Numbered from the stretch's first letter, positions 1 through 14,790 are shown. The stretch: DNA of 64,000 bases from Acanthopleura granulata (GCA_016165875.1 JABBOT010000008.1:1210347-1274346), one strand, 5' to 3'. The notes: a model not told the origin generated them from the letters alone. Program-made: numbers and translations.

Positions 1-1804
1 CAGGCCGGTATGGTCAAGCATTAAGAAAATAACGCAAGCTAGCTTCCTGAGTTTACACGTGGCAGAATTTCCTTCTGGACACAGAAACGGTATACTGGTG
101 GAGTTTCCAGATCCAAAAGAGACTACGCCTACCTGCATATAGGCCTAGGCCTAGAGCTACTTCAGGTTTACTACCGGGTATCGTGGTCTGGATGTTCATT
201 TTGGGGTGGAGGCCTTGCTTCTATTTCTGTACTGCAGACCTTTAAAGCTTTGGAGGTGGCATTTGGCAGTGTGGCGATCAGTGTGGTGCTGCATGGTAAT
301 TCTCCGCTACCAGTAAACCGGACCCTCAACATGTAAATGGAGAAATAGTAGGCCTATAGTGATCGACACATGTATACATACCAATTAAAAATTACGCCAG
401 AAACAACTTTAGGTGTTGATCATTTCAGAAGTTTGATGTCAAGTAAGTCAAGGCACATGCTGAAAAAATACTATTGCTACGAAGGATTATGGAATCTGTC
501 CTATGTATAAGGTTTCTATGCTATGGGTAGGATATTAACGTTAAAGTCACTGTCAGATGGAGTACATGTACTAGATAGTGTATGTAGCCTAAAACATGCA
601 GGTGGGATGGAGACATTGGAAAAAAACCCCAAAAGCCTCAAAACCTACCCATTTAAAGCACATAGATTGTGCTTTTTGCGGTTATCCAAATGCTGTTTCC
701 ATTACATTTCTACATCTAGAAAGCAGGCTTACGAAGCCATTTTATTCTCAGAGAAATGACTCTTGGTGTAATTTATTATGGTACCGGTAACGGTGCTGAA
801 TTTTAGCTGCGACAATTAAGCAGCTCTACATCAGCCTGTCGCTCTGCTTGTCTGTTTAGTCTGTCTGTCGGTTTATTGGTCAGATATTTGACGTCTTTTA
901 ACATGAGCCATTTGGCCACCGTGACAGTAAATACTATCCATTGCTTTCGATGCTACCAGGCTTCATACTTGTGTATTTTGACGCCTTATGCACCTTGATC
1001 TTTGACCTGTGCACATTGTACAGGTGGGGTGGCGGTAGGCGTACGTGTCCTCACGTGTGCAAGGAGTGAATGTGAGGAGGAGGCTTCAGGTTCGTAAGAA
1101 TTAACAACTCGACAACTCAATGAAGCCCCCGCAGAGATGTTTTCTTACAAGCCCTTGAGGCAAGATGCGCGCCGAACTACTCTAAACACAAAATTCATGA
1201 ACTTCTAAGGTGTGAAAAGATATCCCTTAAATGCAGTTACCTACCATGTTCATCTGAGTAACATGAAATCGCCAGCTGCCACAGACAAACGTTGCCTATT
1301 TCGCAACCTAGGAATTAATGATGCTTTCAACCCGCAGAAGCTTGGAGGCATTTTAGCAGACGTACGGCCAAATTCGCCAACAATATCTGTTGTGAATATA
1401 TTGAACATTGAACGCCCTAGGGTATATCGGAGAGGGTGAATTTAAAGGATTAGTCATCGACCCCCATTTAAAGAGCCTGCATGGGGGTTACTGTCCAAGA
1501 GGCTGACTGGATCGACTTGGACTGCCCATAATTTAGGTAACATGGTGGAGAAATACCACCAATACTGCAATCCGATTGGACAGGATAGAAGGTAGCGATC
1601 ACAGAAACACAAAGTGTTTGAGACAATCATTGATCAAGTGTACGAAATACTTTACGACGACACGTTTTGACGGCTTGTCGACCACACGTGTGCCAATTCT
1701 GGCGACGACGAAAACCATTGGACTCAAATACATGACTCCGCCACCCAGACTTTAAATTCTGCACAGAAAGGCGTTACACAAGTAACTGTATGATGTCTGA
1801 AGAA
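1..1804. other. Non-coding stretch, nothing recognised
   Basis: I see no gene, RNA gene or clear repeat here. Open frames are short (under about 80 codons), carry no recognisable domain and lack convincing splice context. Base composition is the AT-rich background typical of the window. Confidence 0.5.
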
Positions 1805-1980
1805 GGCCACAGTATGCCTCCAGCAGTGCCTAGGGCAATGAAGCGAAGGGGCTAAGTTGCGATGCGAACGGGCGAAAGCGCAACATCGACTGTTCTTATC
1901 ACAACATCGCCTTTTCGCATCGCAACTTTGCCCCTTCGTTTCATTGCCCTTGGCATGTACTGGAGGAATATACTGTGGCC
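1805..1980. repeat. Foldback (MITE-like) inverted repeat, 176 bp
   Basis: The left arm (about 1805-1873) begins GGCCACAGTATGCCTCCAGC. The right arm (about 1908-1980) is its imperfect reverse complement. Both arms contain GGGCAATGAA.CGAAGGGGC.AAGTTGCGATGCGAA when read in the same sense. A spacer of about 35 bp separates them. This is the architecture of a short non-autonomous DNA transposon or foldback element. No clear target-site duplication was found, so the mechanism is inferred. Confidence 0.7.
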
Positions 1981-4900
1981 CTCATCACCAGTCATAGGGA
2001 ACATTCCATCATTTCCCAATAGGTCTACTGACGGAAAACATTCTACCAGACTGAAATCTACAAGTGTCAGCAATCTATGTACTTTTCGCTTACCCCGAAA
2101 TCGGTAGGAAAGTTGCCGATACCCGCGTCAGATCCATGTCGTGCGACAGGATCGCGCGACTCAGCTGCGTCTACGTGGGACTCCCTCCCGTCCCATCTAT
2201 CCAGAATCACGCGGATGTTGAATTACCCGTGCAGTGGACAACACTGTATTTGCGATGAAGGATGTAGCTTTAGCAATGTGTTTTCTTGTTTTCTTTTTCT
2301 TTTTGCGATGAAGGGCAACACCCTGACTAGCTGCATGGTGTCTTAATTATAAACCGTAAAATCTTCCACAATGGTTGTTTAAATTTAAACATTGTATGCA
2401 ACCCTTATGATAATAAGTGTATCTGTCATTTCAGCTATCTTGCATAAATGCAATTCTAAATTATCTTGATTTACAAGCAGTATTTGGTTTATTATACCCG
2501 TAAAAAGAAACCTTACCGCGTAAGGCCGACCAGAATCCGTGAGATACTCGACAAACAGAAGTGCACAATAACAGATATTACAAGATGTATGGAAACTATG
2601 TATTGTGAGGAGCACTCAAAGCTGTGTGTTGCCAGAGAACCGATCACACCCGTCAAAATATCGCTTGGTTTACGTAATGCACACCCAGCGATTAACTCTT
2701 TCATACCTCTGCATGTTTCACTGTCTTACAAGAATGAAGATGACCGGAGGCTACTGATTAACCCCAGTATTGTGACAGATAAATACAGACGGGAGTAGGT
2801 CATTCCTGTGATTTACATGTTTTAATTATGAATCGGTAATATGCCTTATTGTTAATATATGCCATTCTACATGCGTGCACGAACAACGAAATAGGGTTAA
2901 CAAAATAGTTGGTTCGCTGTCATCCGCCATTGTCTAACATTTGACGTAGCCCAGTTCTCTCGGCGGCGTTAATGAACACGTATGCCATCTACCAAGTTGT
3001 CTCCCTTCATCCATCTCAATCAAATATATTGGCAATGCCGTTCTCTGTGAGCATTATCTGTAAGCTCACCGTCACTCCATATCTCTGTTACACTATACCA
3101 CTTAGCCGAGGGAAGCTGACTTGTTTTTTTCTTTGTCTGTAGAGGGTCTAACTCTATGCATGATGATGAATCCCTTTAAGCTTGTAACCATAGTTTTTTT
3201 TTCTTCGACGCTCACTAATTAAGATCAATGCCTTTTCGCCACTTGAATTTTTTTCATCACCTTTCCACCTGCCATTATTCCGTTCCTTTGTTTTTTTTTT
3301 ATCTAACCTGCGCGTAATTAACAGATTGACATGCCGACACAGGATGAAGCTTCATTTCAACACGGAGCTTAATAATGCACATCCACACGACGTATCTTGC
3401 GGAATTACGTTTGAAGCGTCCGCACTAGGGTTAACAGATCATCTCCAGTCAACAGCTGAATCAGCCAATCAATAAATCCGTCCACCGGTTGGTCGATCAT
3501 TCAGTCAATCAAGGAATCATCCACTCAATCAACGAACCCGTCAATCAATCAATTATCCATCCTCCTCATTCTGTTCACCGATCGCTCAAACAGTCGGTTG
3601 TTTTCTAACAGCCCAGTTGAATCTATATAAGTCTTTGTATATAGCTATAACGGGAGGTTTATTTTCAGCAAATGAGACAAGAAGTGCGGTGTCACGTGTC
3701 GAAAAATTTCATACGAAGATTTGTTGGCAAGGATGACATCCGAAGGGTTTGCAACGGACACTGCCTACGACCAATATTCCCGTTCATGAACCGGTTCACG
3801 CAATGCATATTTATATCGCCGCACGTTAGATATACAGGTGGAACGAAACAGGAAAACGGACACGGTGAACATTGAAAAACATGGAGCGAAAACGTATTTA
3901 AACATACAACCCGACGAGAGGAAGAATAATTGAATTTATTTTACTATCCTCTGTACAAATGCACCATACCAAAACTTAATTGGGTGTAAACTCTCTCTTG
4001 ATACAAAGCTGTATTCGAACATACATGGTAAGTGGCTTAAGTCACAGCATTTATTCATTCAGCAGTAAGGGCAGGTGGGCTTAGCCCCGCAGAATTTGTG
4101 AACTGTCGTCTATTTATTGCTGACTGCTAAAGAGTTATCTCACCAGATGCACGTGACAAATCCTCTGACGCAAGGCAGGAATGCATGGAATTTGTGGGAG
4201 CTTGGACACGAACACGCGACCACGTTCGTCAAGAACGACATGTAGTTATTTGAACTAAAACAATCAAGAACTCTCGGCTAGTAGGGAACTCTCGTTCAGC
4301 TTGAGATAATCTTCTTACCCCTATGCACTGCGATCACTTTGGGACTAAGAGCAACACAACACAGCAAACGTGAAAAATGCTAATATGCAAAGAAAATCTA
4401 AGAGATGGCGTAAGCAGTTATGCAGTCCACGACACAGCATTTATCTTACAATCGTGTACATCAGTGCTAATAATGATCGTCTAAATTACGCATATGAGCA
4501 TTGACAAATCAAGCATGCTCGTAACAGTTATAATTGAGGGATTAGTATAACCTGTCTAGTGATGGGAGGAAATTATCTGGCCCGCGCAAACACGGCTTAC
4601 TCACAAAAACTGCTTTTCGCAATCATACTGGCTCACACTAATAACGTTGCCGAGAAGCACTGGAAAAAAATATACATGTACACATGTACATAACGGAATG
4701 CTGGAAATGGATGTTTCGAATAGCAACTCTGTTAATATGTGAAGAACACAGTATTAATGGGAAATATGAGTTACCTTTTATAGGGCTGTACTCTCATGGG
4801 ATATCATCACATAAACGGATGACATGGTGAGATACGCTAATAACTATGTTTATTCACAGATGATAGTACGGTAGACGTGTGTATGTTGTCAGATAACTGT

Positions 4901-6743
4901 GCTTACACTTCGAAGTGAAAAATAAGGTCATATTCTGTGTTACAGAAACGCCTTTAATGCAGTGTTAATCGTGACTATGCATTTGACAGGGGGATATACA
5001 AACACGAATAGAGGCCTACATATACGCCTGTTGTAGTGGTATGTAGACTTGAACTAGACGGTAGGGCGTTAGCACTTAGATTGGAAAAAAATAACATCAT
5101 ACATTGGGTGTCTTCTGGATTAATGACCTCTGAGTCGAGGATCAGAAAAAACGGGATACTTTTAGCGAATAAATAACTCGACTTCCCTCTGGCCGTTTGT
5201 GAAATTCCTCTGGCCCAGGATGGTTTCTCTTCCGCATTCATTATACTGCTCTCCGTGTTCGCCTCCCATTTCTGTGATGAATGAATACAGTGGAAGTATC
5301 GCCTACGGTATAGTGGGACGAGGGTGAAGGGGACGCGTTTGAGTCACTGCCGAGGAGTACGAATTTTCAGTCCATCTTTCTGGTACCATGTACGCGAGCC
5401 CAGATGTACATCCATAGGCGTCCGAACCGGATGGCACAGGGGGCTGTCTCCCGCCCCCCAATATCAATATTTCAGAATATACAGGGTGTTACGAACCCCG
5501 TCTTTAAAGTATTGTATTATATTTTTTATTTGTCTCTGTGCTTACACGAGGTCCGTGAATGACCTACATTTTTCTCTCTGTGTACCTGATAGCCTGCACT
5601 GGAATTCAGTGGCGTGTTCTCGAGGCTACTGTGTTCATCAGTTTCGTGTCATTGTGCATGAAGCGCACATTCTGGAAAGATGTACCCACATTTTAAACAT
5701 GTTTACGGACACACCATCCAGGATTTTCTTTACGTTAGGCAGTAAATGTGAGAGAAGTTGTAAAGCTCGCGGACATTTACTTACGTCCACTTTGGGAGCA
5801 GTCGTTTTACTTGTGGCCACTCGAGTCATATTTGCTCTTGTCTACTTAGAAGGATTTTTGTGGGATTTTGGAGATATTGGCTTACACGCCTTTCGACAAT
5901 TTTATCACTTTGTACTCCATTTTTCGGTACGTAGCACTTCATGAGCTTGTATTTCGCCACTTGCTATTTCGTGTGAGACGTTCTTTTAGAGCTTGTATCG
6001 CTCATTGCCTCTTTGTGCGATTACGCACATTTCATCCCAGTTTACCCTGAAAGTGACTGTGTATATTTCCGAGGAGTCAAACATACATGGCCAGCTCGGC
6101 ATTACGGACGCTCTTGTCGACCCGTCTGCCCAAAATACATGCACCTTGTCGGGGAGTTAGATATCTACCATCGTCGACGAACCGGGCCCTCTGCTGTTTG
6201 TCACTTCACGACTTGTCATCCTTCTATTCGAGAATTCGGAAGAACTGTGCATTCTATATTTACGTGGACTTACTTGCCTTTGGAAGCCGGAATAGTCCAT
6301 CCGGATTAGGGACGCTAACATCCGTAAGAAATAATATATATTTTTGTAATTATCTGTATTGTTTTGTCTATAATTGATAGTTGTACTGTTTGCTTATTTT
6401 GTTCAAATATATGTATTGAACTTAGTCTAGCGTCTTCGTATTTCTTTGTTTCATCATGTGTAAGGCATATCGCAGTGTGAAAGTAGAGCAAGCCTTTTGT
6501 TCATCATTTTCCTCTCCAATAGTGGTACCCTTACACAGCGTGTCCCCAAAATATGTACTCACCCTTTCACTGAGCATTACTCGTATATTTTTTGTTTTTG
6601 TTTCAGTATTTCTTCTATGCCATTTAATTTTCTGAAATTTAATGTTATTTTCTTTAATGTAACTCATTAGACTTGTATATATGTCAATAAACAACTACAT
6701 CAAAACAAGATACATGAGTAATGAGCATTCAAAGAGTGAGTAG
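1981..6743. other. Non-coding stretch with simple-sequence patches
   Basis: No gene is supported. Poly-T tracts occur near 3200-3300, and a degenerate CAAT/AATC-rich patch lies at about 3465-3560. The longest open frame (5324-5944, 206 codons) has odd composition, no recognisable family and no splice context, so I treat it as chance. Confidence 0.45.
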
Positions 6744-6780
6744 ATGTTAGCAGATATACATCCTGTATATCTGCTAACAT
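6744..6780. repeat. Perfect 17-bp hairpin with 3-nt loop
   Basis: Positions 6744-6760 (ATGTTAGCAGATATACA) are the exact reverse complement of 6764-6780, with TCC between them. The loop is too short for a normal microRNA precursor. It could be the fused ends of a decayed inverted-repeat element or a structural palindrome. Confidence 0.85.
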
Positions 6781-9700
6781 AGTATGATATTTGAGAGTCA
6801 AAATTTTGAACAGGATATCGTAAAGGAATCAGATAAAAAATGTTAGTGGCTTAATATTGACCAGAATGCGTCTCTGGGGATCTGGGTGCGCGGAACTTCC
6901 GGGGCCTACGCAGCCCCTGGACCCTCGCCTAGTTGGCTGTCATATCTCTCCATGCCCCCCCCCCCCACCCCTCCTATGTCACGACAGCTTTCGACGCCTA
7001 TCACATCCTGTAAATGCTTCAACATGTATTTGTCTTTCGGTATGCAACGTGTAAAGCTATAGTTTCTGTTCCAGCTGTAAACGAAGTTAATAAAATAAAG
7101 ACTAGTGATACTGTGTAATCAATATTCTTGACACGTTACTGACGCGACATTTGGACAGTTGCTGAAACAGTCCACTACAAATCAACCCACCTCAGCCTGG
7201 CAATGGATGTCTATGTGAAAAAATGTATTAACGTCATGTAACCACATGCTCACTGCATGGTCAGTCTCCAATAAGGTGAGAATGCAGCCGACTTAGCAAT
7301 ATGATGTCATCTACTACCGCATCAGAATTTCATAAAGATATTTGAGTTCGATTTCTTGAAACAACGACAATACTGTTTGTCTGTTTTACTATTGGTGAAA
7401 GTTAAAGCTAGGTCCAAATAAATATGACGAATTTAAAGCTGTTTAGCTTTTCTCCTTTGTCTTGTGTTATATTAGTTTCATTTACAAGATATATATTGAA
7501 TGGAGAACTCGCAAAACTCTTTCCTGAGTGAAAAGACAGTGCATGTTCAAAGTTAAGTTTGCCAAACAAGGTTGGACAGTATTATGTTTATTTCGGTGAA
7601 GTACTTTTTCTAATAGCTACCGCGACAGTGGAAACTGACATTTGACCGTGCTTCGTCGGCTAACATGAAAAGCAGCCATTCTGCGTGAGCTATGACGTAA
7701 TTGTTCCAGCCTTGTTACCTGAGACAGTCGCAAGCTACTAGGATTGTAGTTGAAGGTTAAGTATATATGTGTAAATTTATGTCATCATTATGAAATGATC
7801 AAGAAACGTACTCTCGCCGCAACACAATGGTCTGGAAATGCTTTTCATTGGCAGTCAACTCCGAACATTTACCTTTTATAGACAGCTGATATATCCCAGC
7901 ATTCTGATTGGTCAATCTATCATAAGCTTGAAAGCATGGGCGCCTCCAGATATCCAGTCGGCAGCAACATACTCCACACTTTAAACAGAAGATAATTTAG
8001 CAAGAAATTGATAAAAATTCAAACAGGTTTTCGCATTCAAGAGATCATTTTGTAATTTTTTTTTATGAACACTGCCTCAGTCATGAGCTTTCTTTTACTT
8101 CAACAAAAGGATTGAACGTATGTAGTCGTTTGTCCTTACCTGATATAGTCTGTTACACCTTCAGCAACACAGCAGGAAACAGTTGGACCCTACGATTTGG
8201 ACCCGTTTGTTTTTCCTAAAAAAGTCAACCATTAGGGATTTGTGAATGAGCATATATCGGCAACGAAATTTGCTAACTATTAAGTAATAGAATATTCAGG
8301 ACACTGAAAGCAGCTGGAAACCCCTTTGCACACGTCATTATGACGACAAAATGGGTCCAGACGTTCAATAGCCACGGTTCGGAATATTCAGAGGTATTGT
8401 ACGGCAAATCAGACCACACTGTCCGGAGAGAAAAGAAGACAGAAGACTAAGGAGTTTTTCACTTTGTACAAAGAAAGGCAGCATGCCGTGACACACAAGC
8501 CACAAATTATCTTGCGATTTGCCTCTTCATGGCTCGAATACAACCAGCCATGGCCCAACAGACAAGCAAGTTAATGAGAAAATGACTACAAGATGGCGTT
8601 GCCGCACGAGGACCGCCAATCTGATCTTCGCCATGTATATCTACTAATGAAGAAACACGATGAATTTTTGTTTCTACTAGAGCGCTCGATCTGCGCGAGG
8701 TTTGTGAAAAGTGATGATCCTTGAAAGGCTTCCCGGGTGTTTGACATTCGCAGCAGGTCTTGGCATCTAAATGCAAATAGCAATCGTGGCTGCAAAATGA
8801 ACAAAAGCAGTCTGAATTCCCAGTCCGGAACGGAAGTGGTCGTGAAATGAGGCCTCAGGGAGCGAACTGAGGCAATAGGAAGTAACATATATGTTTTCAG
8901 TGACAATGAGAGGCTGGGATCAGTTATACAAAGAAGCCGTAATCTGCATCTGACGTAACTTCCAAGACAATGTGTTGAAAATCTACGTGTACATCACCAA
9001 AGTAAATGCTCTAGACGTAACGTTGTACACCTGTGTGAAGGTATAAAGACACTAAAAATAGCCTTACTCTTTATGTAGTAATTTCACAAAGAAGCCCCAT
9101 CTGAATTTGTATTCCCTAATTTTTGTTGGCCCAAATGACATTACAACATATCCAAATATCATCAGGGGTTGACCACCTTTTTCTCAGAATAATTCAGCTG
9201 GAATGCAGGTACTAGCGTCTTGTTGCCATAGAAACAGGGTGTAGAGGACACTGCTTATTGGATGATAGTTTTCTCTGTTTAACTGAAGCCACTTCTTTCA
9301 ACAGTTATTTGTCATAGTTTATACCTAGCAAACTTACCTGACTTCTACCCGTCTCCAACGTTTTCTTTGTGCCTGAATCCTGGATACAAAATCAAATTCG
9401 TGTTTTTATACCTAAAAGGGGGTCACCCGAAGGAACATGATGGGGCTTGATGAAAGAACAAATGCGCGTGAAGGCTATTGAGAAAGAGGACGGACTGGAC
9501 AATTTTTGAATGATCATATCAAGAATATCTTGGTCACCAATACACGAATTATTTGTGACCCATGCTTATAACTTCCGGTATCAGATCATGGTATTGTTGT
9601 TTTGTTGGCAATGTGGATTTGCGTCACGTTTTTGGTGGCTTTGTAACTTTCAGCCTGGAAGTCTCTACGTGTAAATTTTTACTTCTTTCTTAAGTTGAAA

Positions 9701-12700
9701 AGAAAAACCAATGTCATGGAACGATGGCAAATGAACACATGAGTGTTAGGCAACTAATGAGTCATTATCCTCTACCTACCGTCTTTACGTTCGACATGTT
9801 CTCGACAGTTGGCCTACTGATTTGTTGACGTTAACTTGATGAAAGGAGCTACCTGCTGAATGAAAGAAAGATATTCCCAAATCATTGTGAACACGAAAAG
9901 CTGTGTGCAGTGTATGGGTGGTTACACAAAACATGATATCATGCTATGATACTAATATATATTCAGTGGATATCGGTAAGGGGACTGGAAACACTTATAT
10001 TTTTGTTAGTGGCCTAGGTTTGCTCGGGACAATATTGGACCGGGATATCCTTTGGTCAATGCATTGCTGGACCATAATCGGATAGAATACACAAATAGTA
10101 CCCTCTCTATAATAATATGCTTATTTGGTGGGTTCTTGTGGCCTTCACAGTGAAGGTTTCATTAAGCTTGTGAGACGCCCGACCAGGGTGTCGTGGGCTA
10201 TTAAGTCTTCACTACGCGTTGAGCATCAATTCCGGCCGTAACTAGACAAGCAGAAATACAATGTGTATGAGCGTAGATGTATCCACAAAGGACCTATATG
10301 TCTTAGTGCTATTCCACACGTAGCTGATATATTTAAGGTTAGTGTAAACGCCACATTTGGTTTTACATCACCTCTCTGTTTGGATCACCCTCTCATAAAA
10401 CACATGTGTCCCTGAGAAATATATTACAATACAACATCGTAGGGAAAAATAGATTTAAACAGCCATCTGTACACAATTAATGCTTGAAATCAAATTCAGA
10501 TAAATGCAAGTTTCTATTACTGTTAGTATTTGATCGCAGTGTTAAACAACAATCAAATAATTAAATACAAGGCCGATCGACTTCTTTGTTAGAAACAAAC
10601 TATAAACCAGCAATGCTTGTCGCCGTGCTTTATGAACGGATGAAAACCATGAGAGTATGCCCTCTGATTAAAATGACTGCGATTCTTCGAATCAAGGTTG
10701 GAATCAAGTAACCGTCCTTCACCAAAGGCTTTATCAGGAGATGGTGAGCTTAGGACACAACAATTGGCTCAGATACACAAACTTGACCGCCGTCAAAGAA
10801 TTCCAAAAAAAATTATTGACGTAAAGCATCAGTTAAATAAATAGTACGCTGTTAGGTTGCCGCCAAAAAGATCCAATCCGTCCTGATCAAAAATGCTCAT
10901 AAATCGTATCCCCTTCATGGAATGGAAAACATCGGGTTAAAGGAACTATCAAAAGGTAGAGCGAGCCATCCTAACGACATAATGAATTCGAGACCTATTG
11001 ATGTGTTTATACATCCACAGAGAAATAAACCGGTGAACGGAAGGATTGATGTATAATATGCGAAGCTCAATCACTGGAACGACCCCCAGGTTTATGTGCC
11101 GACAAATCAACACGGTTTGTACATGGAGTATATGGCCGACTGTATTAAGGAATCAAGCACTTATTTATCGGGCGAAATTCATTGCTTCTGTGTACATCTT
11201 AGAAGGAATTCTTTATTTTGTTAGAAAGGCGTTTGTACTTATCGCGTGATGACCATTGAAACTGTCCCTGCATGAAGCTGGTGGACGGGAACATTACTTA
11301 CTGCTATAGTGTCTCACTGAAATTCTAGACGTCCCTCTGTAATTGCCAGAGCACTGGTTTGGAGATCGAGCATTGGTTTGGATATTAAGAACGTTACAGC
11401 TTGAATAGGATGTATTGGGAATGCTTTTGGCTTGACACTGTTGTGTTATTGAATTGATGTTATATTTTGTATGTGCAATAAAGAAAGCATGGCGAAGTAA
11501 AATCCTAATTGCGTAAACGCAGTACGCCGTGAAGAGATTATCTCTCAAAACATTCCTTGCCTGATAACAATATATGTTAAAATTCCTTAAACAAGTTAAT
11601 AGTTGTTTTGCTGTGTTTATGGTTGTTAAACTGTTTTGCATGTAATATTTATGGACCGGGATCGCATTGGTATTTGAACATAATAAGAACGGCTCAGTGG
11701 TGTTTTCGGTTCGCTGTAGGTATGTATACTTTCGAAACAGAAATAGACATTTAAGTCATAGGCTTGGCTAACCACTGAAATCGCACCTGTACGTCGCACA
11801 TAGTCCTCTCAACAGCTGAAAATCAGCTTGTACACATCAGTCAGTATCTACAACATTACGGATGGCTCTCCTGGGACACTGGTGTTGATGAGTTCCTGGC
11901 AGATGAAATCATTAATAAATAGAGGGAATGGTAGACGAGGATTTAACAGAGTAAAGGCTTATCGATGGAACTCATCCCCAAGAGAGTCTGAAGGAGGCGA
12001 GGACGGCAACCAGATAGGCCTTATTAACAATCAATACAGTATACCTAAGTATAAATGCTAGTAAGCGGCGCTGATGTGTGACTGCCGTGGTCTCACAACT
12101 TGCTAAACACTGTTGAGTTGAAGTCTGAACGGCGTCTTCATACAGACATTGCCTGGGAATGGACACCGATAGGTTCCAGATGGATCACTGTATGACTCGA
12201 TAGCGTTCTCGCCCGGACAACCTTGGCTCTGATCGCCCGGCTAAATCACGACTCCCCTGGGGAAGGTTATCGTGTTGGAGTCTGTCTCATCAAGGAACCG
12301 TCTGAGTGAGTAATTCCAGGAACGGTTACGAGTGTGGAGTCAGCGATTTACCACCCGGGTGCCTGAGTTTACCACAGGGAACCAATTACACCATCTGGAA
12401 CAGTTACCACGCTCGGTAATCTCGGACGGGAAAGACTAAAGGTTATCGGGCGAACTTCTAGATTGTGGATATTCGTATGGACGACTCGAACGTCTGGCAA
12501 CAATATAAATGGAGATATACAAATTTCTTAACACAAATCATTCCTGGTACAGACACAAAAACAAAACCCGGAAAAGATCAACCCAATTTATCATGTGAAA
12601 TAAATATCCAGCATAAATGATGCCAAGATAGCGGCATATGAAAGGAACGTGCAGCCAATATTCTCATCTATTACCAAGGGAGCCCACAGAAATCATGAGT

Positions 12701-13110
12701 TCTTTCCAATAACTATAGCTACACTCATATTAATGAAATACAATATTCTTGGGTAATATACACGCTGTTTTGAAATTGTTTCTTTTCGTCTTAGGCCATT
12801 ATACGAGTCACATAAACAAAATGTCATTTGTAACCTGGCACCAGGACCACGACTCACAGGACTGAAATAAAATCTTTAATGTGAGTCATGATTTTAGTAT
12901 AGTAAGCTGTTTTGAAGTTAAGACTAAGTTTGACTTAAGTTTAAGACAGCCAACATACAAGCACTCGTGTGTCCTAGACTTTAGGTTTAATGTGTAAATG
13001 GAGCTGTATTGAATTTATCCCCGACGGGTCTCTGGTAGAATTTAAGTGACGGGAATTATAGATACACTTCCCGTTTCATGCGAAAAGGAGCTATTATAAA
13101 TCTGACAGGG
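6781..13110. other. Non-coding stretch, no gene recognised
   Basis: There is a C-rich run near 6955-6970. From about 12,230 to 12,450 there is a loose, highly degenerate repetition of GGTTA/GGAAC-type words about 30 bases apart. No open frame has a recognisable domain. Frames at 8507-8906 and 11,294-11,641 (minus strand) were inspected and not recognised. Confidence 0.45.
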
Positions 13111-13184
13111 GAGAACTCCACACGGATTACAGATGGAGGTGCGGATCTGTTTGCTCTGCACCTCAAGGACGAGATATTGCCTCG

Positions 13185-13560
13185 GAATGATGGAGACATA
13201 TGAGCATGGAATATGTGAGTGTATCGGCCATTGGTATTTACAATGGGTTGACATATTGCCCCAAGTGGAATGACCAGTATTACCCAACTGTAATAGGGAA
13301 ACAATGCATGTAGTATATGTGAGTGTATCGTGGTATAAATCATATTTGTGTGTGAAATCACATACGACTGGTGAAACTTAAAATTGGAGGAAAACACAGA
13401 GCACATCTGAGGGTATCGTAGTAGACTGTGAGTGGATACATTATTCCACGGGAATAACAAACACAGCATACTTGAGTGCAGCGTGGTGTACTGTAAGTGG
13501 ACACATTACTTAATTGAGATAACATACATGGCATATTTGAATGTGTCTTGCAACAGGAGG
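13185..13560. repeat. Degenerate tandem repeat, about 70 bp x 5 (U1)
   Basis: Five diverged units share the pattern GGRA-AACA-A-GCAT--TTGAGTGTATCG, followed by an AAGTGGACACATTA-like word. The same array occurs at about 19,854-20,226 in U2 and 26,384-26,756 in U3. The repetition keeps several frames open on the minus strand, which explains the near-identical 75-codon frames there. I do not regard those as genes. Confidence 0.65.
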
Positions 13561-14613
13561 AAATATTATGATAGCAGAGGAGCAAACCTTACAATGTCAT
13601 TTGGTGACATTGGGCTCTGTACAAAAGGGACTGGGGTTACTAATCCATGACCAGTGAGGTGGCGTGTTCAAATTCATCTAAATCTCGTTCGGCTGAGCTT
13701 TATTCTAACTGTTCTCGACAGTGAAGTGAGGGAAGTATACTCGACTCAGTTTGGCTTAATTAGTAAACAATGCCCTTGGATAATAAAATCTTGAAAGTAT
13801 TGAAAAGTGGTGAATAAAATACTCCTGAAATTGTTGAAGTTTTGATTTTTCTTGTTACGAATAAAAAAGTTAAAATTTGAAAAACATCTTTGAAATCAGC
13901 AGTATTTTATTTTTCAAAATATGTGTGACATATATGTGAGAGCCCGATGAATCTTGCAGGCCACCCCATGCAGAATATTGGTTAAGAGGGATTTTAGTAT
14001 CCTTACTAATACTTTGTCAGTAAGGTAAATTTTTTGAAAGCCATCTGGTGCCAGGTGTAAAATACCTTGTCAATGAAATACTTACAGAACTGACTGTCAT
14101 GCTAGATCTCTGCGCGTCTTTCTGCCATCACATTGCCATTAGTGTCATCACAGATCTGTGGGAGATTGAACATACACGTCACTAGTAACAAGAGCACACT
14201 GTCCTGTTTACCGAGGCAACTTTGTTTGCTTTTAATCTGGTCCATAACGTCGATCGTTATACAACACGTGCACAATAAATCATTCTAAAGCCAGTGCACC
14301 CAAACGTGTCCTTTGTGAAGCCTACGCCAGTCTGCCGGTCTTCCCGGCTCATCTTTAGTGTGAGGAGTATTCTTCTTGCATTTGCGTGGTAATGCAATTA
14401 CCTGGTTCAAAGGGGTTTTTTCCCCTCCAGCCAATGGCCTAATAGAGAGAGGAAAATATACGTAAAATCGGCTCCAAAACAACTTTTCATATCATGTGAA
14501 AGTGTATCGGAGATTTCCAAGTTCATGTTTATTGCCAACCACGGCTTATCATAATGAGGTTTAACACTTGACCTATACTTGGCTTTATTGGCTACTGGGA
14601 ATAATCTTGCGAT

Positions 14614-14790
14614 GTGCTATCTGAAACTCTCCTGTGTGTGGAGAGGGACGTTGACCGTTTGAAGATGTGATCAGTCTGCTATATGGAACTCTCCAGTGTA
14701 TGGGAGATTGTCCCCTTGGGGATGTGGTCAGCATACGATATGACACTCTCCTGTGTACGGGAATGTCGCCTTGAAGATCGGGTCAATATT
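14614..14790. repeat. Degenerate tandem repeat, about 60 bp x 3
   Basis: Three units share TGCTATCTGAAACTCTCC-GTGT-TGGGAGA, then CTTGAAGATGTGGTCAG. Equivalents lie at about 21,281-21,454 in U2 and 27,814-28,344 in U3. In U3 a SINE has landed within the first unit. Confidence 0.65.

Noticed and set aside
5324..5944. 206-codon open frame on the plus strand
   Set aside because: It is the longest frame in the window but has no recognisable domain, no credible splice sites and a composition like background. Overlapping frames on both strands are also open there.
13056..13585. Near-identical minus-strand frames of 75-143 codons in all three units
   Set aside because: They follow the degenerate 70-bp tandem repeat and are identical because the units are recent duplicates. 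Frame ends differ between units.
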